Positions 8,767 to 17,473 of a DNA stretch of 64,000 nucleotides are shown here, piece after piece. The stretch lies in the NCBI RefSeq assembly GCF_900143025.1, contig NZ_FRCT01000004.1, positions 1 to 64,000 of the forward strand, read 5' to 3'. The position numbers and the translations under genes are program-made. Positions within the stretch are counted from its first letter, which is position 1; every line of letters begins with the position of its first letter. The DNA is from Ruminococcus flavefaciens. GTDB lineage: Bacteria > Bacillota > Clostridia > Oscillospirales > Ruminococcaceae. The notes under the pieces were generated by a model, which was not told where the DNA came from, searched no databases, and was given only the letters and a program-made list of their open reading frames with translations.

Positions 8767-9405
8767 ATGAAATCAGTTTTAATAATAGGCGCAGGTCAGT
8801 TCGGTATACATATAGCAAGACGCATGGCGGAATCACGTTGTGAGATAATGGTGGTAGACAGCGAGGAAGAACGCATCAACACTATACTGCCGCTTGTTAC
8901 CAATGCTCAGATAGGCGACAGCACAAATGCAGATTTTATGCGTTCATTGGGAATACCTGACTATGACGTGTGTATCGTTACTATAAGCGACAGCTTTCAG
9001 GATTCGCTTGAAACTACAGCTCTTCTCAAGGAACTCGGAGCTCGAAAGGTAATATCCCGTGCGCAGAATGACGTTCAGGAGAAATTCCTGCTTCGCAACG
9101 GAGCAGATGAAACAGTTTATCCTGAAAAGCAAACGGCTATCCGTCTTGCAACAAAGGAGGCTTCAGACGATATTCTTGATGTGTTCCAGTTAGACCACGA
9201 CATAAATATCTATGAGGTCCGTGTGCCTAAGGCATGGAATGAAAGAACAATTGCTGAACTTGATATACGCAAAAAGCATCATTTGAATATCATAGCTGTC
9301 CGCAAATCAAATCAGCTTGTTGTTCCCATGCCGGATATGATGCTATCAATTGACGATGCAATACTTCTTCTTGGCAATATGAAGGATATACAAAAAACAT
9401 TCTGA
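8767..9405 (+). CDS. ktrA: KtrA/TrkA-type regulatory subunit of K+ uptake
   Basis: Cytoplasmic gating subunit. Residues 1-130 form an RCK_N Rossmann domain with GAGQFGIHIARRM for nucleotide binding and the acidic strand end (VVDSEEERI). Residues about 135-212 form the RCK_C domain (IYEVRVPKAWNERTIAELDIR, DAILLLG). Length of 212 fits KtrA. It directly follows ktrB with AAAGGAG eight bases upstream of the start and ends before a strong terminator. It should assemble as an octameric ring that opens KtrB upon ATP or c-di-AMP-related signals, as known for the family. Confidence 0.93.
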   Translation: MKSVLIIGAGQFGIHIARRMAESRCEIMVVDSEEERINTILPLVTNAQIGDSTNADFMRSLGIPDYDVCIVTISDSFQDSLETTALLKELGARKVISRAQNDVQEKFLLRNGADETVYPEKQTAIRLATKEASDDILDVFQLDHDINIYEVRVPKAWNERTIAELDIRKKHHLNIIAVRKSNQLVVPMPDMMLSIDDAILLLGNMKDIQKTF

Positions 9406-9435
9406 CATAAAACCGTCAATAAAATTTTCCAAAAG

Positions 9436-9464
9436 AGCCCTGCATTATTTGCAGGGCTTTTTAT
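9436..9464 (+). terminator. Terminator of the ktr operon
   Basis: AGCCCTGCA and TGCAGGGCT-like arms with an ATTATT loop, then TTTTTA. Confidence 0.9.
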
Positions 9465-9719
9465 TTTCGGTAAATTTTTTCTGAGAAAAAATAAAGATGT
9501 GATTTGTCTCAAACTGATTCTACATAATCCCAATAATTATACCCACAAAAAATTTTTTGAAAAAGGGTGAGACAAAATTAGTTTTTAGTTGTCTAAGAAT
9601 CAAGCAAATGATTGCAGCAGATGTTAATAGTTATAATGTGTTGAGGCGACAGAAGCTTCAGATGTTCTTGTCTATTATGCATACGCTGCAAATAAAAATA
9701 ATTATATCTATTTAATACG
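9465..9719. other. Intergenic stretch, no recognisable gene
   Basis: AT-rich sequence between the ktr terminator and the adenosine deaminase remnant. Short open frames occur but none shows homology I recognise; it may include further decayed 5' sequence of the deaminase. Confidence 0.4.
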
Positions 9720-10066
9720 GAAGTTTATTATGAGAAGCATATGAAGGAGAATAATATCCCCATAGAGATAAATCTCACAAGCAACGAGTTCATACTCGGT
9801 GTTAAGGGCGATTCTCACCCGTTTACTATTTATAAGGAAAGCGGGGTTCCGATAATAATATCTACCGATGATCCCGGAATACTGCGAACATCTATTACGG
9901 AGGAATATGCCCTTGCTGCTTATAGATACGATCTTGATTATGAAACTATAAAAGGAATTGTAAAAACAGTATCACATACAGTTTCCTCAATAAAAATGAC
10001 AAAGAGACTATTTTGAAAAAATATGAAGACAAGCTGTCAGTTCTTGAGGCAAAATACTCTAAGTAA
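9720..10066 (+). pseudogene. Adenosine deaminase-like remnant (C-terminal third)
   Basis: The frame from 9720 reads through NIPIEINLTSNEFILGV, KGDSHPFT and VPIIISTDDPG, which match the C-terminal part of adenosine deaminases, including the catalytic DD pair of the STDDPG motif. The frame breaks near 9995-10000: the last conserved segment (ETILKKYEDKLSVLEAKYSK) continues in another frame to a stop at 10066. The N-terminal two thirds with the metal-binding HxH are absent. Truncation plus frameshift make this a pseudogene. A terminator follows, consistent with the end of the old gene. Confidence 0.8.
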
Positions 10067-10090
10067 CAAGTTATTAAACCAAACAGCACA

Positions 10091-10121
10091 AAAAGGTCTC
10101 CCGTTAACGGGAGACCTTTTT
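10091..10121 (+). terminator. Perfect palindromic terminator
   Basis: GGTCTCCCGTTAACGGGAGACC flanked by A and T tracts on both sides, so it can act in both directions; it closes the adenosine deaminase remnant. Confidence 0.9.
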
Positions 10122-10255
10122 CAGATTATCTATCACTAAAATAGCATATTCAGAACTATTTTGTCTTTAAAGCATCTCTTTCCGCCTCACCTTATATGTG
10201 TACAGAAATTTTGACGTATCCGACTCGTTTTATGCATAATGCCGCAATAAAAGAC

Positions 10256-10285
10256 TTGATATCACGCAAAAAAATAAACTATAAT
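10256..10285 (+). promoter_or_regulatory. Promoter for the GH11 gene
   Basis: TTGATA at 10256-10261 and TATAAT at 10280-10285 with an 18-base spacer, about 40 bases before the TTG start. Confidence 0.65.
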
Positions 10286-10325
10286 ATTGATATCGGGAAC
10301 TTTTATGATTTAGGAGGGATTTGAA

Positions 10326-12581
10326 TTGAACAACACAAAAAAACACTTTTTATCCGCACTGACAGCCTGCTTAGTTACTGCTGCGTCAATGACTGTATTT
10401 CATATCCACGCTGTCGGAAATACAAATATGTCTGCCGCTGAAAAGCAAACAGTCGGACTTGAGACAGAAAAAGAAGCTTTAACCGAGCATATTATCGGTC
10501 CTGATAATGGTGAAAACTACAACATATGGAAAGGAAAAGATGATAACGGCGAATTATCGCTTGACCTTAATAATTCAGACCTTTCCTTTGAATGTTCATG
10601 GAACGGAACAAAGCGTGCTGAATATCTTATCGGCAAAAACGACAGGATAAATTTTGATAATTACAAGAGATATTCAATGGAGTATTCTGCCGAAATAAAC
10701 TGCGAAGACGATTACGGTTTCGGAGCTTCTTTCGTTTGCTCAAATGAAATAGATTCACCGCAGACAGAGGTACGCGTACTTGAAGCATACTCAGGTGAGG
10801 AATACAGCAGCCATGAGATAACTCAGACTATAGAAGTCAATGGTGTGAGCTATAATGTATATAACTGCTCGCTTCCTTGCTATGGATTTGAACTCCGTAC
10901 AATATATGTACTGCGTTCCGACAAGCTTGCTGCTGAAAAGAAGATCAGCGGAGATATTGATATAAAAGGCATATTCAAAGCATTGAATATGGAGGGCTAT
11001 AAACTTCATGATACTCATACTGCCATTATGTATATTGAGGGGCTCGGTGAAAAAGGCAGCATAAAAGTGAACAGAAACAATATCAATATTATTCAGCCGC
11101 CTGAAAGAATTACCGTGCCTAACAGCAATTCTTTGGATTACGTTTACTATGACGGACTCAGATATTCTTTCTGGCAGGACGACAGTATCTCAAACGGAAA
11201 AATGACGTTCAACAGTGACGGAAGTGCTGAATGTATCTATGACAATACCAACCAGTATTCGGATTGCCTTTTCAAAAAAGGTATCATCAAAGAAAAGGGC
11301 TTAACATATGATGAGTACGATAATCTCAGTATCAATTATAAAACTACCATAAAGGCAAAGGATAATTACGCAGCAGGCGTTTACGGCTGGCTCAAAAACG
11401 ATTTTGTTGAGTTTTATGTTGTCCAGTTCAGAAACTCTGACGATTTTCTCGGAGATGCAAAGTATGTTGAAACAGTCACTATAGACGGTGTCAAATATGA
11501 CATATACAAGGGATACGCTATGCCGCTGGCTTTTGACGCCCCTTTAATAGAAAGGTACTGGAGCGTATCACAGCAGGTATATAATAAAAATGTATATGAG
11601 GGAAACGGCGAAGTTGATCTCATCAAGCATTTTCAAGCATGGGAAAAAGCAGGCCTTAAAAGGCACACTTTATACGAAGTTTCGTCCTTTGCAGAATCAT
11701 TCGGCAAGGGTAAAGGAGAGTTTATTCTCGGAGATGTCGACATCAGTATCAAGTCCCCGCAGGATAAGAATGATGTGATACTGGGAATTCAGGATTCAAA
11801 ATATGAAAAAGAAGGATATTCATATTATCCTAACGATACCTGTATCCTTAAAGAAGACGGCACATTCATATTCAGCTGCGACCACGCCAAGCCTGTTTGT
11901 TCAACCAACAGAAGAACAAAGGTCTTCCCTGACGGTCAAAAAATATACATCAATAAAAATGACGGATTAAATATAATATATGATGCCGATGTCAGCACAG
12001 AATGTGATTATTATATCAACGGAAACGTCTATATGGCTACCGAGGATAATTACACAAATATAAATCTTTGCATTTATGATTATTCAAGTCAGGACCGCAG
12101 TATATCAAATGCAAAAAAGGTGGGCGAATTTGAATTATACGGCGTACCTTATGAGCTGTATATCAGCAATTATATAAATAAAGAACACACTATCAACGGT
12201 ACATACAATACCATGACTTATTACAGTGTTTGCAAGGATAAAGTCAAGAACCATGAAAATATACGAAGCAACATTGACGTTGCAGCCCATGCAAAAGCAT
12301 TTAAAGACGCAGGATATGAGACAGGATCTGTTACAGGTATCTCTCTCGATGTTATTTTTAACGGTGCAGGAAAAGGTGAAGTCGTATTCAAAAATTGTGA
12401 CTATGAGATCACAAAAGGCGAACCTCAAACAGTTACTCAGGAAGACATTGAACTGTTCCAAAACTTCCTCCTCGGCAAGGAATGTGACTTAGCAGGCAAA
12501 GACTTCGACCTCAATAACGACTTCAAATGGGATATATATGACCTTATCGAAATGAAAAAAACTGTTTACGGGGAATTATAA
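10326..12581 (+). CDS. Secreted protein with three GH11-like xylanase domains and a half dockerin
   Basis: Extracellular plant cell wall protein, 751 residues. A signal peptide (residues 1-30) is followed by three GH11 beta-jelly-roll-like repeats (about 60-255, 270-478, 498-695) and a C-terminal dockerin-like segment (702-748). Repeats 1 and 2 keep both glutamates expected of GH11: E148 (TEVRV) with E238 (YIEGL), and E362 (VYGWLKNDFVEFYV) with E457 (SSFAESF). Repeat 3 has Asn at both places (N578, N679), so it is probably inactive and may bind xylan. The dockerin keeps only the second calcium loop (DLNNDFKWDIYD). The TTG start has AGGAGG 8 bases upstream. The CE4 deacetylase gene follows 41 bases later. 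The GH11 assignment of repeat 2 is firm, those of 1 and 3 weaker. Confidence 0.8.
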   Translation: MNNTKKHFLSALTACLVTAASMTVFHIHAVGNTNMSAAEKQTVGLETEKEALTEHIIGPDNGENYNIWKGKDDNGELSLDLNNSDLSFECSWNGTKRAEYLIGKNDRINFDNYKRYSMEYSAEINCEDDYGFGASFVCSNEIDSPQTEVRVLEAYSGEEYSSHEITQTIEVNGVSYNVYNCSLPCYGFELRTIYVLRSDKLAAEKKISGDIDIKGIFKALNMEGYKLHDTHTAIMYIEGLGEKGSIKVNRNNINIIQPPERITVPNSNSLDYVYYDGLRYSFWQDDSISNGKMTFNSDGSAECIYDNTNQYSDCLFKKGIIKEKGLTYDEYDNLSINYKTTIKAKDNYAAGVYGWLKNDFVEFYVVQFRNSDDFLGDAKYVETVTIDGVKYDIYKGYAMPLAFDAPLIERYWSVSQQVYNKNVYEGNGEVDLIKHFQAWEKAGLKRHTLYEVSSFAESFGKGKGEFILGDVDISIKSPQDKNDVILGIQDSKYEKEGYSYYPNDTCILKEDGTFIFSCDHAKPVCSTNRRTKVFPDGQKIYINKNDGLNIIYDADVSTECDYYINGNVYMATEDNYTNINLCIYDYSSQDRSISNAKKVGEFELYGVPYELYISNYINKEHTINGTYNTMTYYSVCKDKVKNHENIRSNIDVAAHAKAFKDAGYETGSVTGISLDVIFNGAGKGEVVFKNCDYEITKGEPQTVTQEDIELFQNFLLGKECDLAGKDFDLNNDFKWDIYDLIEMKKTVYGEL

Positions 12582-12622
12582 TCTATTCCGAATATAAATT
12601 CAAGAAAGGCTCAGATCACCTT

Positions 12623-13297
12623 ATGGATCCACACACAAATAATAAAACGGACATTCAGGCGTACAAAAAACTCTGCGCTATCTCATTTGATGACGGTGCA
12701 GCAGGCAATGCTCCAACTGATCCTTCAATGAGAATACTCAAGGCTCTCATCAAAAACAAAATGACAGCTACATTCTTTTATGTCAGCGACTGGACAAAAA
12801 ACGCAGGCGGCATTGAAGAAGTAAAGTTCGCATACAAAAACGGCATGGAAGTTGCCAACCACTCTATTTCACATCCGTATCTCAGTAAGCTTGATACAAA
12901 TGAAATAAGGGAACAGTGGGAGCAGTGCAACACCGAACTCAGAAATATAATCTCTGCCGAGCCCTCACACATTATGAGGCCGCCCTATCTTGACGTTAAC
13001 GAAAACGTATTGTCTGCCCTGTGCGATATACCGCTTATATCTTGTGCGATAGATACACGCGACTGGGACAACGCAACAACAGAACAAATAGTAAATACGA
13101 TCAAGAAGGCTGCTCAGGACGGTTCACTTGAAGGCGCTATCGTTCTTTGCCATGAGACATATGCTTCAACGGCAGCAGCTATGGAAGAAGTTCTACCATG
13201 GCTTGCCCTAAACGGCTACAAGAATGTCAATATCTCCGATATGGCAAAGGCTCACGGCAATGCGCTTGCAAACGGTCAGCTAAATACACATATTTGA
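12623..13297 (+). CDS. Polysaccharide deacetylase (CE4), likely acetylxylan esterase
   Basis: Carbohydrate esterase family 4 domain of about 200 residues with all five NodB motifs: SFDDG (catalytic and metal Asp), NHSISHPYLS (the HSxxH metal pair), RPPYLD, DTRDWDNAT and IVLCHET. It should remove acetyl groups from xylan or a related polymer using a divalent metal. No signal peptide is present, odd for an enzyme of this kind next to a secreted GH11 protein. The frame is open upstream without a stop into the end of the GH11 gene, and no clear ribosome binding site precedes the ATG. It may be the C-terminal domain of an ancestral GH11-dockerin-CE4 fusion that was split by a frameshift. Confidence 0.85.
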   Translation: MDPHTNNKTDIQAYKKLCAISFDDGAAGNAPTDPSMRILKALIKNKMTATFFYVSDWTKNAGGIEEVKFAYKNGMEVANHSISHPYLSKLDTNEIREQWEQCNTELRNIISAEPSHIMRPPYLDVNENVLSALCDIPLISCAIDTRDWDNATTEQIVNTIKKAAQDGSLEGAIVLCHETYASTAAAMEEVLPWLALNGYKNVNISDMAKAHGNALANGQLNTHI

Positions 13298-13501
13298 ATC
13301 GGACGCATTTTCTCCCTACACCATATAGCATTTATTTTTATTCATAAAAAGTTTACGATTTTCTGCCGCACATTTCACCTTCTCATACGTTAAACTCAAT
13401 ATAAACTTATAATACGATCATCTCTTGCTTTCAGAGATATATCGTTTATGACGAAATAAGCATTTTCATGCTTCAAAATTTAAGAATGGCAGGTGAATAT
13501 T

Positions 13502-16054
13502 ATGAAACTCGCAAAACTTACTGCTGCGATCATAGCAGCAGCAACCGCAACCACCCAGTTCTCAATAAACGATTTCAATATTTCAACTCCTTCCACCGCG
13601 TTTGCAGAAGGTGCAGGAGTTGTTGCAAAGCTTCCTGATTGGATCCCTAATAATCTTGAATCGGCAATTGAGTTCCGCAACACCTACGGAGCAACACATA
13701 TCGACAACGGTCTCATATGCGTCGTATCCATATTACAGCGTGATAAAGTCCCTGAAGGCGAACCACAGGGCATACTGCGCTACGAAGTCCAGTCAACATC
13801 TAAATCGGTAAAAGAACTGCGGCATACAAATTTCGGCTCGGAACAAAGCTCTTATTACTATGATATAGCTGTATTCGATCCGCAGAAATCCGAAGATTTT
13901 GATATCGCAGTCATCGACACTTGGGCAAAAGAAAGCGATAAGGACCTTAAATACGGTCATGCTGTCGCCCGCTATTCTTTCTCGGCAAAAAATGATATGG
14001 ATATTACCGAAACCGATATCTATGGCTGGCTGCCCGATTGCGAGAAGGAATATCAGGATTACACAGACAAGAACGACAATTTATCCGTAAAGGATAATTA
14101 TGTTGTGTTCTGCCTTTCTCATAACGCAGGTACTCCCTATAACTGGATCCTGAACGATACGGGAAAAGAATGCTTTGAGCTTGAAACAGTAAGCGATTGC
14201 AGTCCCCTGTATTCCGTTCCGCTTGAAGGCGGAGCGATCAATACGATCTATGCGTACAAAGCAGTCAAGGACGGTTATGACAAGATATCCTACGATTTCA
14301 CGGCAGTCTATTCCAGCAGCGCCGAAGGCAAAAAAACTCTTGCTGCTGACTGTGCGGTTATAAATGACGCACAAACTATATTGCTTTCAGGAGATATGAG
14401 AGTCACCCTTGTTGACTATGACACAGGCGAACCGCTTACATTCGATGAAGATACGATGCCTTACATATGGACAGATATAAGCAAGACCACTCCCGAGGGC
14501 GAGGTCTATTGCGAAATGCAGCCTGTCGGATTCAGGAACAATCCGGCAATTGTACGTTTAGGAGATTTTTTCGGTGAATTCAATTTCTCCTTTGGCTTAA
14601 AAACTGATAATCTGCCTGTTGGGTATTCTCTGCCCGATACAAATAAAAAGTCCGCCGGTTACTATAACGGAACTATTTTGCCTGAAGATCATATGACTGT
14701 CACAAAATATGACAACCATACTGCTGATGTCGTTTTCAAGCTGAAAAAGAACAGCAATATCAATAAAAAGACAACAAAGATCACATTTTATGACAAGGAC
14801 ACAGGTGAACTTATAGATATCCCAAAAGAAGATGAGAATATCTACCTTCTGAAATGCACATCAGGAGAACAGTCAACAAGCGAGATATTCTATATCAAAT
14901 CAAATCCCTGTACAGTGGATTCGGACTGTGTATATGAAAAATCATGCTCTTATTCCTTCCACTCAGATACAAATGCAGGCTGGTATGATTTCCTGGAATT
15001 TGAGATCATCTCTGAAAATGCAGATAATATCGAGTTAGCTTGCAGAATGAACTGGAAGCCCAGCGGTGATATAAACGGAGACGGTTCATTAAGTGTCGGC
15101 GATGTGCTGTTAATGCAAAAATGGCTGCTCGGCACAGCTGATGCAAAGCTTGCAAACTGGAAAGCTGCTGATTTCTGCCGCGACAACAAGCTCGATATAT
15201 TTGACCTTATCAAGATGAGAAAAAAGCTCATCGCAACTCTCCCACCCTCTTATGTTGAGCCTGACGAAAAAATTGAGTTCGGAATGCCACTTATTGTTGC
15301 GGAAGACGAGGTGAAACTGTATCTCGGACCAAATGAAAGCTATCAGGAAATTGCTTCGATACCGGCGAATACCCGTATTAGAGAATGGGGCTATCAGCAG
15401 AACAATGACACATGGTTATTCACAGAGTACAGAGGACAGTATGGCTGGATAAAGACCATAAAAGATGATGGTATAACTCCGACGATATTCTATGAAATGG
15501 TAGCAAAAAAGCCTGTGATATACCTATACCCCGAACAGGAGACAGATGTTCATATCGAACTTGAACTGACAGAAGCAGAGCTCTCAACAACATATCCGAA
15601 GTATAATAACGGCTGGGACGTAACAGCTTACCCTGACGGCAAGCTTCTGAACAAGGCTGACGGTACACATCACAGATATCTGTTCTGGGACGCAGTGAAC
15701 TCCCACACAAGATACGATCTCTCCAAGGGATTCTGCGTTGCAGGCGGCGATACAGAGAGTTTCCTCAGGGAAAAGCTCACATACATGGGACTGACCGAAG
15801 ATGAAATGAACGAGTTCATCGTATACTGGCTCCCGTTAATGGAGCATAACAAGTATAATCTCATTTCCTTCCAGGGCGAGGCATATACAAATTCTGCTAA
15901 ACTGAATATATCCCCAACACCTGACAGCCTGCTCCGCATATTCATGACATATGTTCCGCTGGAAAATGCCGTGGATATCGAACCGCAGCAGCTGCCTACC
16001 TTTGAAAGAAAAGGCTTTACTGTCGTTGAATGGGGCGGAAGCGAAATAAGATAA
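13502..16054 (+). CDS. Secreted dockerin protein with SH3-like and C-terminal conserved domain
   Basis: Extracellular protein of about 850 residues. After a signal peptide ending near the AFA motif there is a long unassigned region (about 45-515), then a complete type I dockerin at about 520-577 with both calcium loops (GDINGDGSLSVGD and DFCRDNKLDIFD), an SH3-like stretch (about 600-655), and a conserved C-terminal domain of about 175 residues beginning KKPVIYLYPEQETDV and ending FTVVEWGGSEIR. That domain recurs in bacterial surface proteins, function unknown. A GTG at 13493 is in frame, but AGGTG sits 8 bases before the ATG at 13502, which is preferred. An internal rather than terminal dockerin is unusual. 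The protein probably docks to a cell-bound or cellulosomal scaffold. Confidence 0.82.
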   Translation: MKLAKLTAAIIAAATATTQFSINDFNISTPSTAFAEGAGVVAKLPDWIPNNLESAIEFRNTYGATHIDNGLICVVSILQRDKVPEGEPQGILRYEVQSTSKSVKELRHTNFGSEQSSYYYDIAVFDPQKSEDFDIAVIDTWAKESDKDLKYGHAVARYSFSAKNDMDITETDIYGWLPDCEKEYQDYTDKNDNLSVKDNYVVFCLSHNAGTPYNWILNDTGKECFELETVSDCSPLYSVPLEGGAINTIYAYKAVKDGYDKISYDFTAVYSSSAEGKKTLAADCAVINDAQTILLSGDMRVTLVDYDTGEPLTFDEDTMPYIWTDISKTTPEGEVYCEMQPVGFRNNPAIVRLGDFFGEFNFSFGLKTDNLPVGYSLPDTNKKSAGYYNGTILPEDHMTVTKYDNHTADVVFKLKKNSNINKKTTKITFYDKDTGELIDIPKEDENIYLLKCTSGEQSTSEIFYIKSNPCTVDSDCVYEKSCSYSFHSDTNAGWYDFLEFEIISENADNIELACRMNWKPSGDINGDGSLSVGDVLLMQKWLLGTADAKLANWKAADFCRDNKLDIFDLIKMRKKLIATLPPSYVEPDEKIEFGMPLIVAEDEVKLYLGPNESYQEIASIPANTRIREWGYQQNNDTWLFTEYRGQYGWIKTIKDDGITPTIFYEMVAKKPVIYLYPEQETDVHIELELTEAELSTTYPKYNNGWDVTAYPDGKLLNKADGTHHRYLFWDAVNSHTRYDLSKGFCVAGGDTESFLREKLTYMGLTEDEMNEFIVYWLPLMEHNKYNLISFQGEAYTNSAKLNISPTPDSLLRIFMTYVPLENAVDIEPQQLPTFERKGFTVVEWGGSEIR

Positions 16055-16133
16055 CAGCAAATATAATACGAATACAAAATGAACTTCCGACCTTAACCGT
16101 ATTGTTCACTTATAAGTTTTACAATTATTATTT

Positions 16134-16167
16134 AAAGCTCCCTGTGCAAAAACACAGGGAGCTTTTT
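16134..16167 (+). terminator. Terminator after the dockerin protein
   Basis: GCTCCCTGTG and CACAGGGAGC arms with a short A-rich loop, then TTTTT. The same stem is reused at 61386-61420. Confidence 0.9.
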
Positions 16168-16329
16168 AAGTAAACGAAGATACAGCTTTATAACGTAAAT
16201 CTTCAGAAGTTTTTATTCTGCTTTGCTATTACCGATACAGGATAATTCCTTTATCTCGGCAAATTTCTCGGTATCAGATGTGGCAAGCGTAAACATTTAA
16301 TCGCTCCCGTATTTCACTGAACAAGAAAA

Positions 16330-16386
16330 ATGTTTACAATACATCTTCCCTTTTATCTTGAAGAAACAGCAGATATGTGATATAAT
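16330..16386 (+). promoter_or_regulatory. Promoter and upstream palindrome for the nitroreductase gene
   Basis: TTGAAG (16358-16363), 17-base spacer, TATAAT (16381-16386). Just upstream, ATGTTTACAATACAT (16330-16344) is an inverted repeat that recurs at 29144-29160 over another promoter, suggesting a shared operator. The 160 bases before it hold only a 27-codon minus-strand frame without recognised homology. Confidence 0.6.
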
Positions 16387-16436
16387 TAATGATAAACATT
16401 CACTATATCTGGAAAAACTTAACGGGGGGCATTTCT

Positions 16437-17402
16437 ATGGATAAGATAATTTCAGCCTGCGGAAACGATTGCTCGGCTTGTCCGAGATATATCGCCGCTC
16501 CGTATGAGAAAACAGAAGAAGAATTACGGCATACAGCAGAACTATGGCTAAAAATAGGCTACCGTGACAGATTAGTTTCCAATGGCGAAATATCCTGCAA
16601 CGGATGCAAACCTGAGAACTGGTGCAGATATGGAGTCATTAAGTGCTGTAAGGAAAAAGCTATCAGGAATTGCTCTGAATGTTCCGATTTTCCTTGTGAT
16701 AACATGAAAGAATGTTTTGCTGTAACAAAATCATTTGAACCGAAATGCAGAGAAGTCTGTACTGATCCTGAATATGAACAATTGAAAACGGCTTTCTTTG
16801 AAAAAGAAAAAAATCTGCTTGCACAGCGTAATTCACAAGCTAATAATATGGATATATTTGATATTATAAGGAACAGGACCAGTTATCGCGGGAAATATAT
16901 AAACGCTCCCGTTCCCAAAGCCGATCTGGTGAAGATACTTGAAGCAGGAGCAGCTGCACCGTCAGGCTGCAACAAGCAGACTGCTTCATTTATTGCAGTT
17001 GATGATACAGTGCTGTTGAAGGAAATAAAATTACTGATCGAACCACCGATCGCTGAAACTGCACCCGCCTTTATTCTTGTCCTTACGCAAAGAATATTTG
17101 CTTATCGAGATAAATGCTATAATATACAGGACTATAGTGCTGCTATCGAAAATATGCTGTTAGCGATCAAAGCGCTTGGCTATGAGAGCTGCTGGTACGA
17201 AGGTCACATAACCGATGATGACGATATAGCAGGAAAGATCGCTGCTCATATGGGTATACCTGACGACTACAGTATCGTATGTATTTTACCAGTGGGTAAA
17301 CCTGCCGAAAAAACACACCAGGCAGTTAAAAAGCCATTTGAAAGCAGAATATGGTTTAACGGCTTCGGGAAAAGCAGCTTGTCGAACAAGGACTTCCATT
17401 AA
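16437..17402 (+). CDS. DUF3795 zinc-finger-like / nitroreductase fusion
   Basis: Two-part cytoplasmic protein. Residues 1-~130 are a cysteine-rich DUF3795-type domain (CGNDCSACPRY, CNGCKPENWCRYGVIKCCKEK, CSECSDFPCDNM) that probably binds zinc or a cluster. Residues ~138-310 are an FMN-dependent nitroreductase domain (IIRNRTSYRGKYI, AAAAPSGCNKQT, LAIKALGYESCWYEG, VGKP). Nitroreductases reduce quinones, nitroaromatics or flavins with NAD(P)H. The frame could extend to 16389, but GGGGGG directly before the ATG at 16437 fixes the start. Fusion of these domains is known in Clostridia but the physiological substrate is not. Confidence 0.85.
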   Translation: MDKIISACGNDCSACPRYIAAPYEKTEEELRHTAELWLKIGYRDRLVSNGEISCNGCKPENWCRYGVIKCCKEKAIRNCSECSDFPCDNMKECFAVTKSFEPKCREVCTDPEYEQLKTAFFEKEKNLLAQRNSQANNMDIFDIIRNRTSYRGKYINAPVPKADLVKILEAGAAAPSGCNKQTASFIAVDDTVLLKEIKLLIEPPIAETAPAFILVLTQRIFAYRDKCYNIQDYSAAIENMLLAIKALGYESCWYEGHITDDDDIAGKIAAHMGIPDDYSIVCILPVGKPAEKTHQAVKKPFESRIWFNGFGKSSLSNKDFH

Positions 17403-17473
17403 AGCATGACAGCGTTCTAAGCGATATATAAGGTTAATTACAGAATCAAACCGAAAGAAAGAGGAAATAAACA

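Noticed and set aside
12555..12561. Classical X XXY YYZ programmed -1 frameshift site
   Set aside because: In the reading phase of the GH11 gene the heptamer does not fit the slippery rule, and no downstream pseudoknot was found, so simple mutation is the default; the possible split is kept as a finding.
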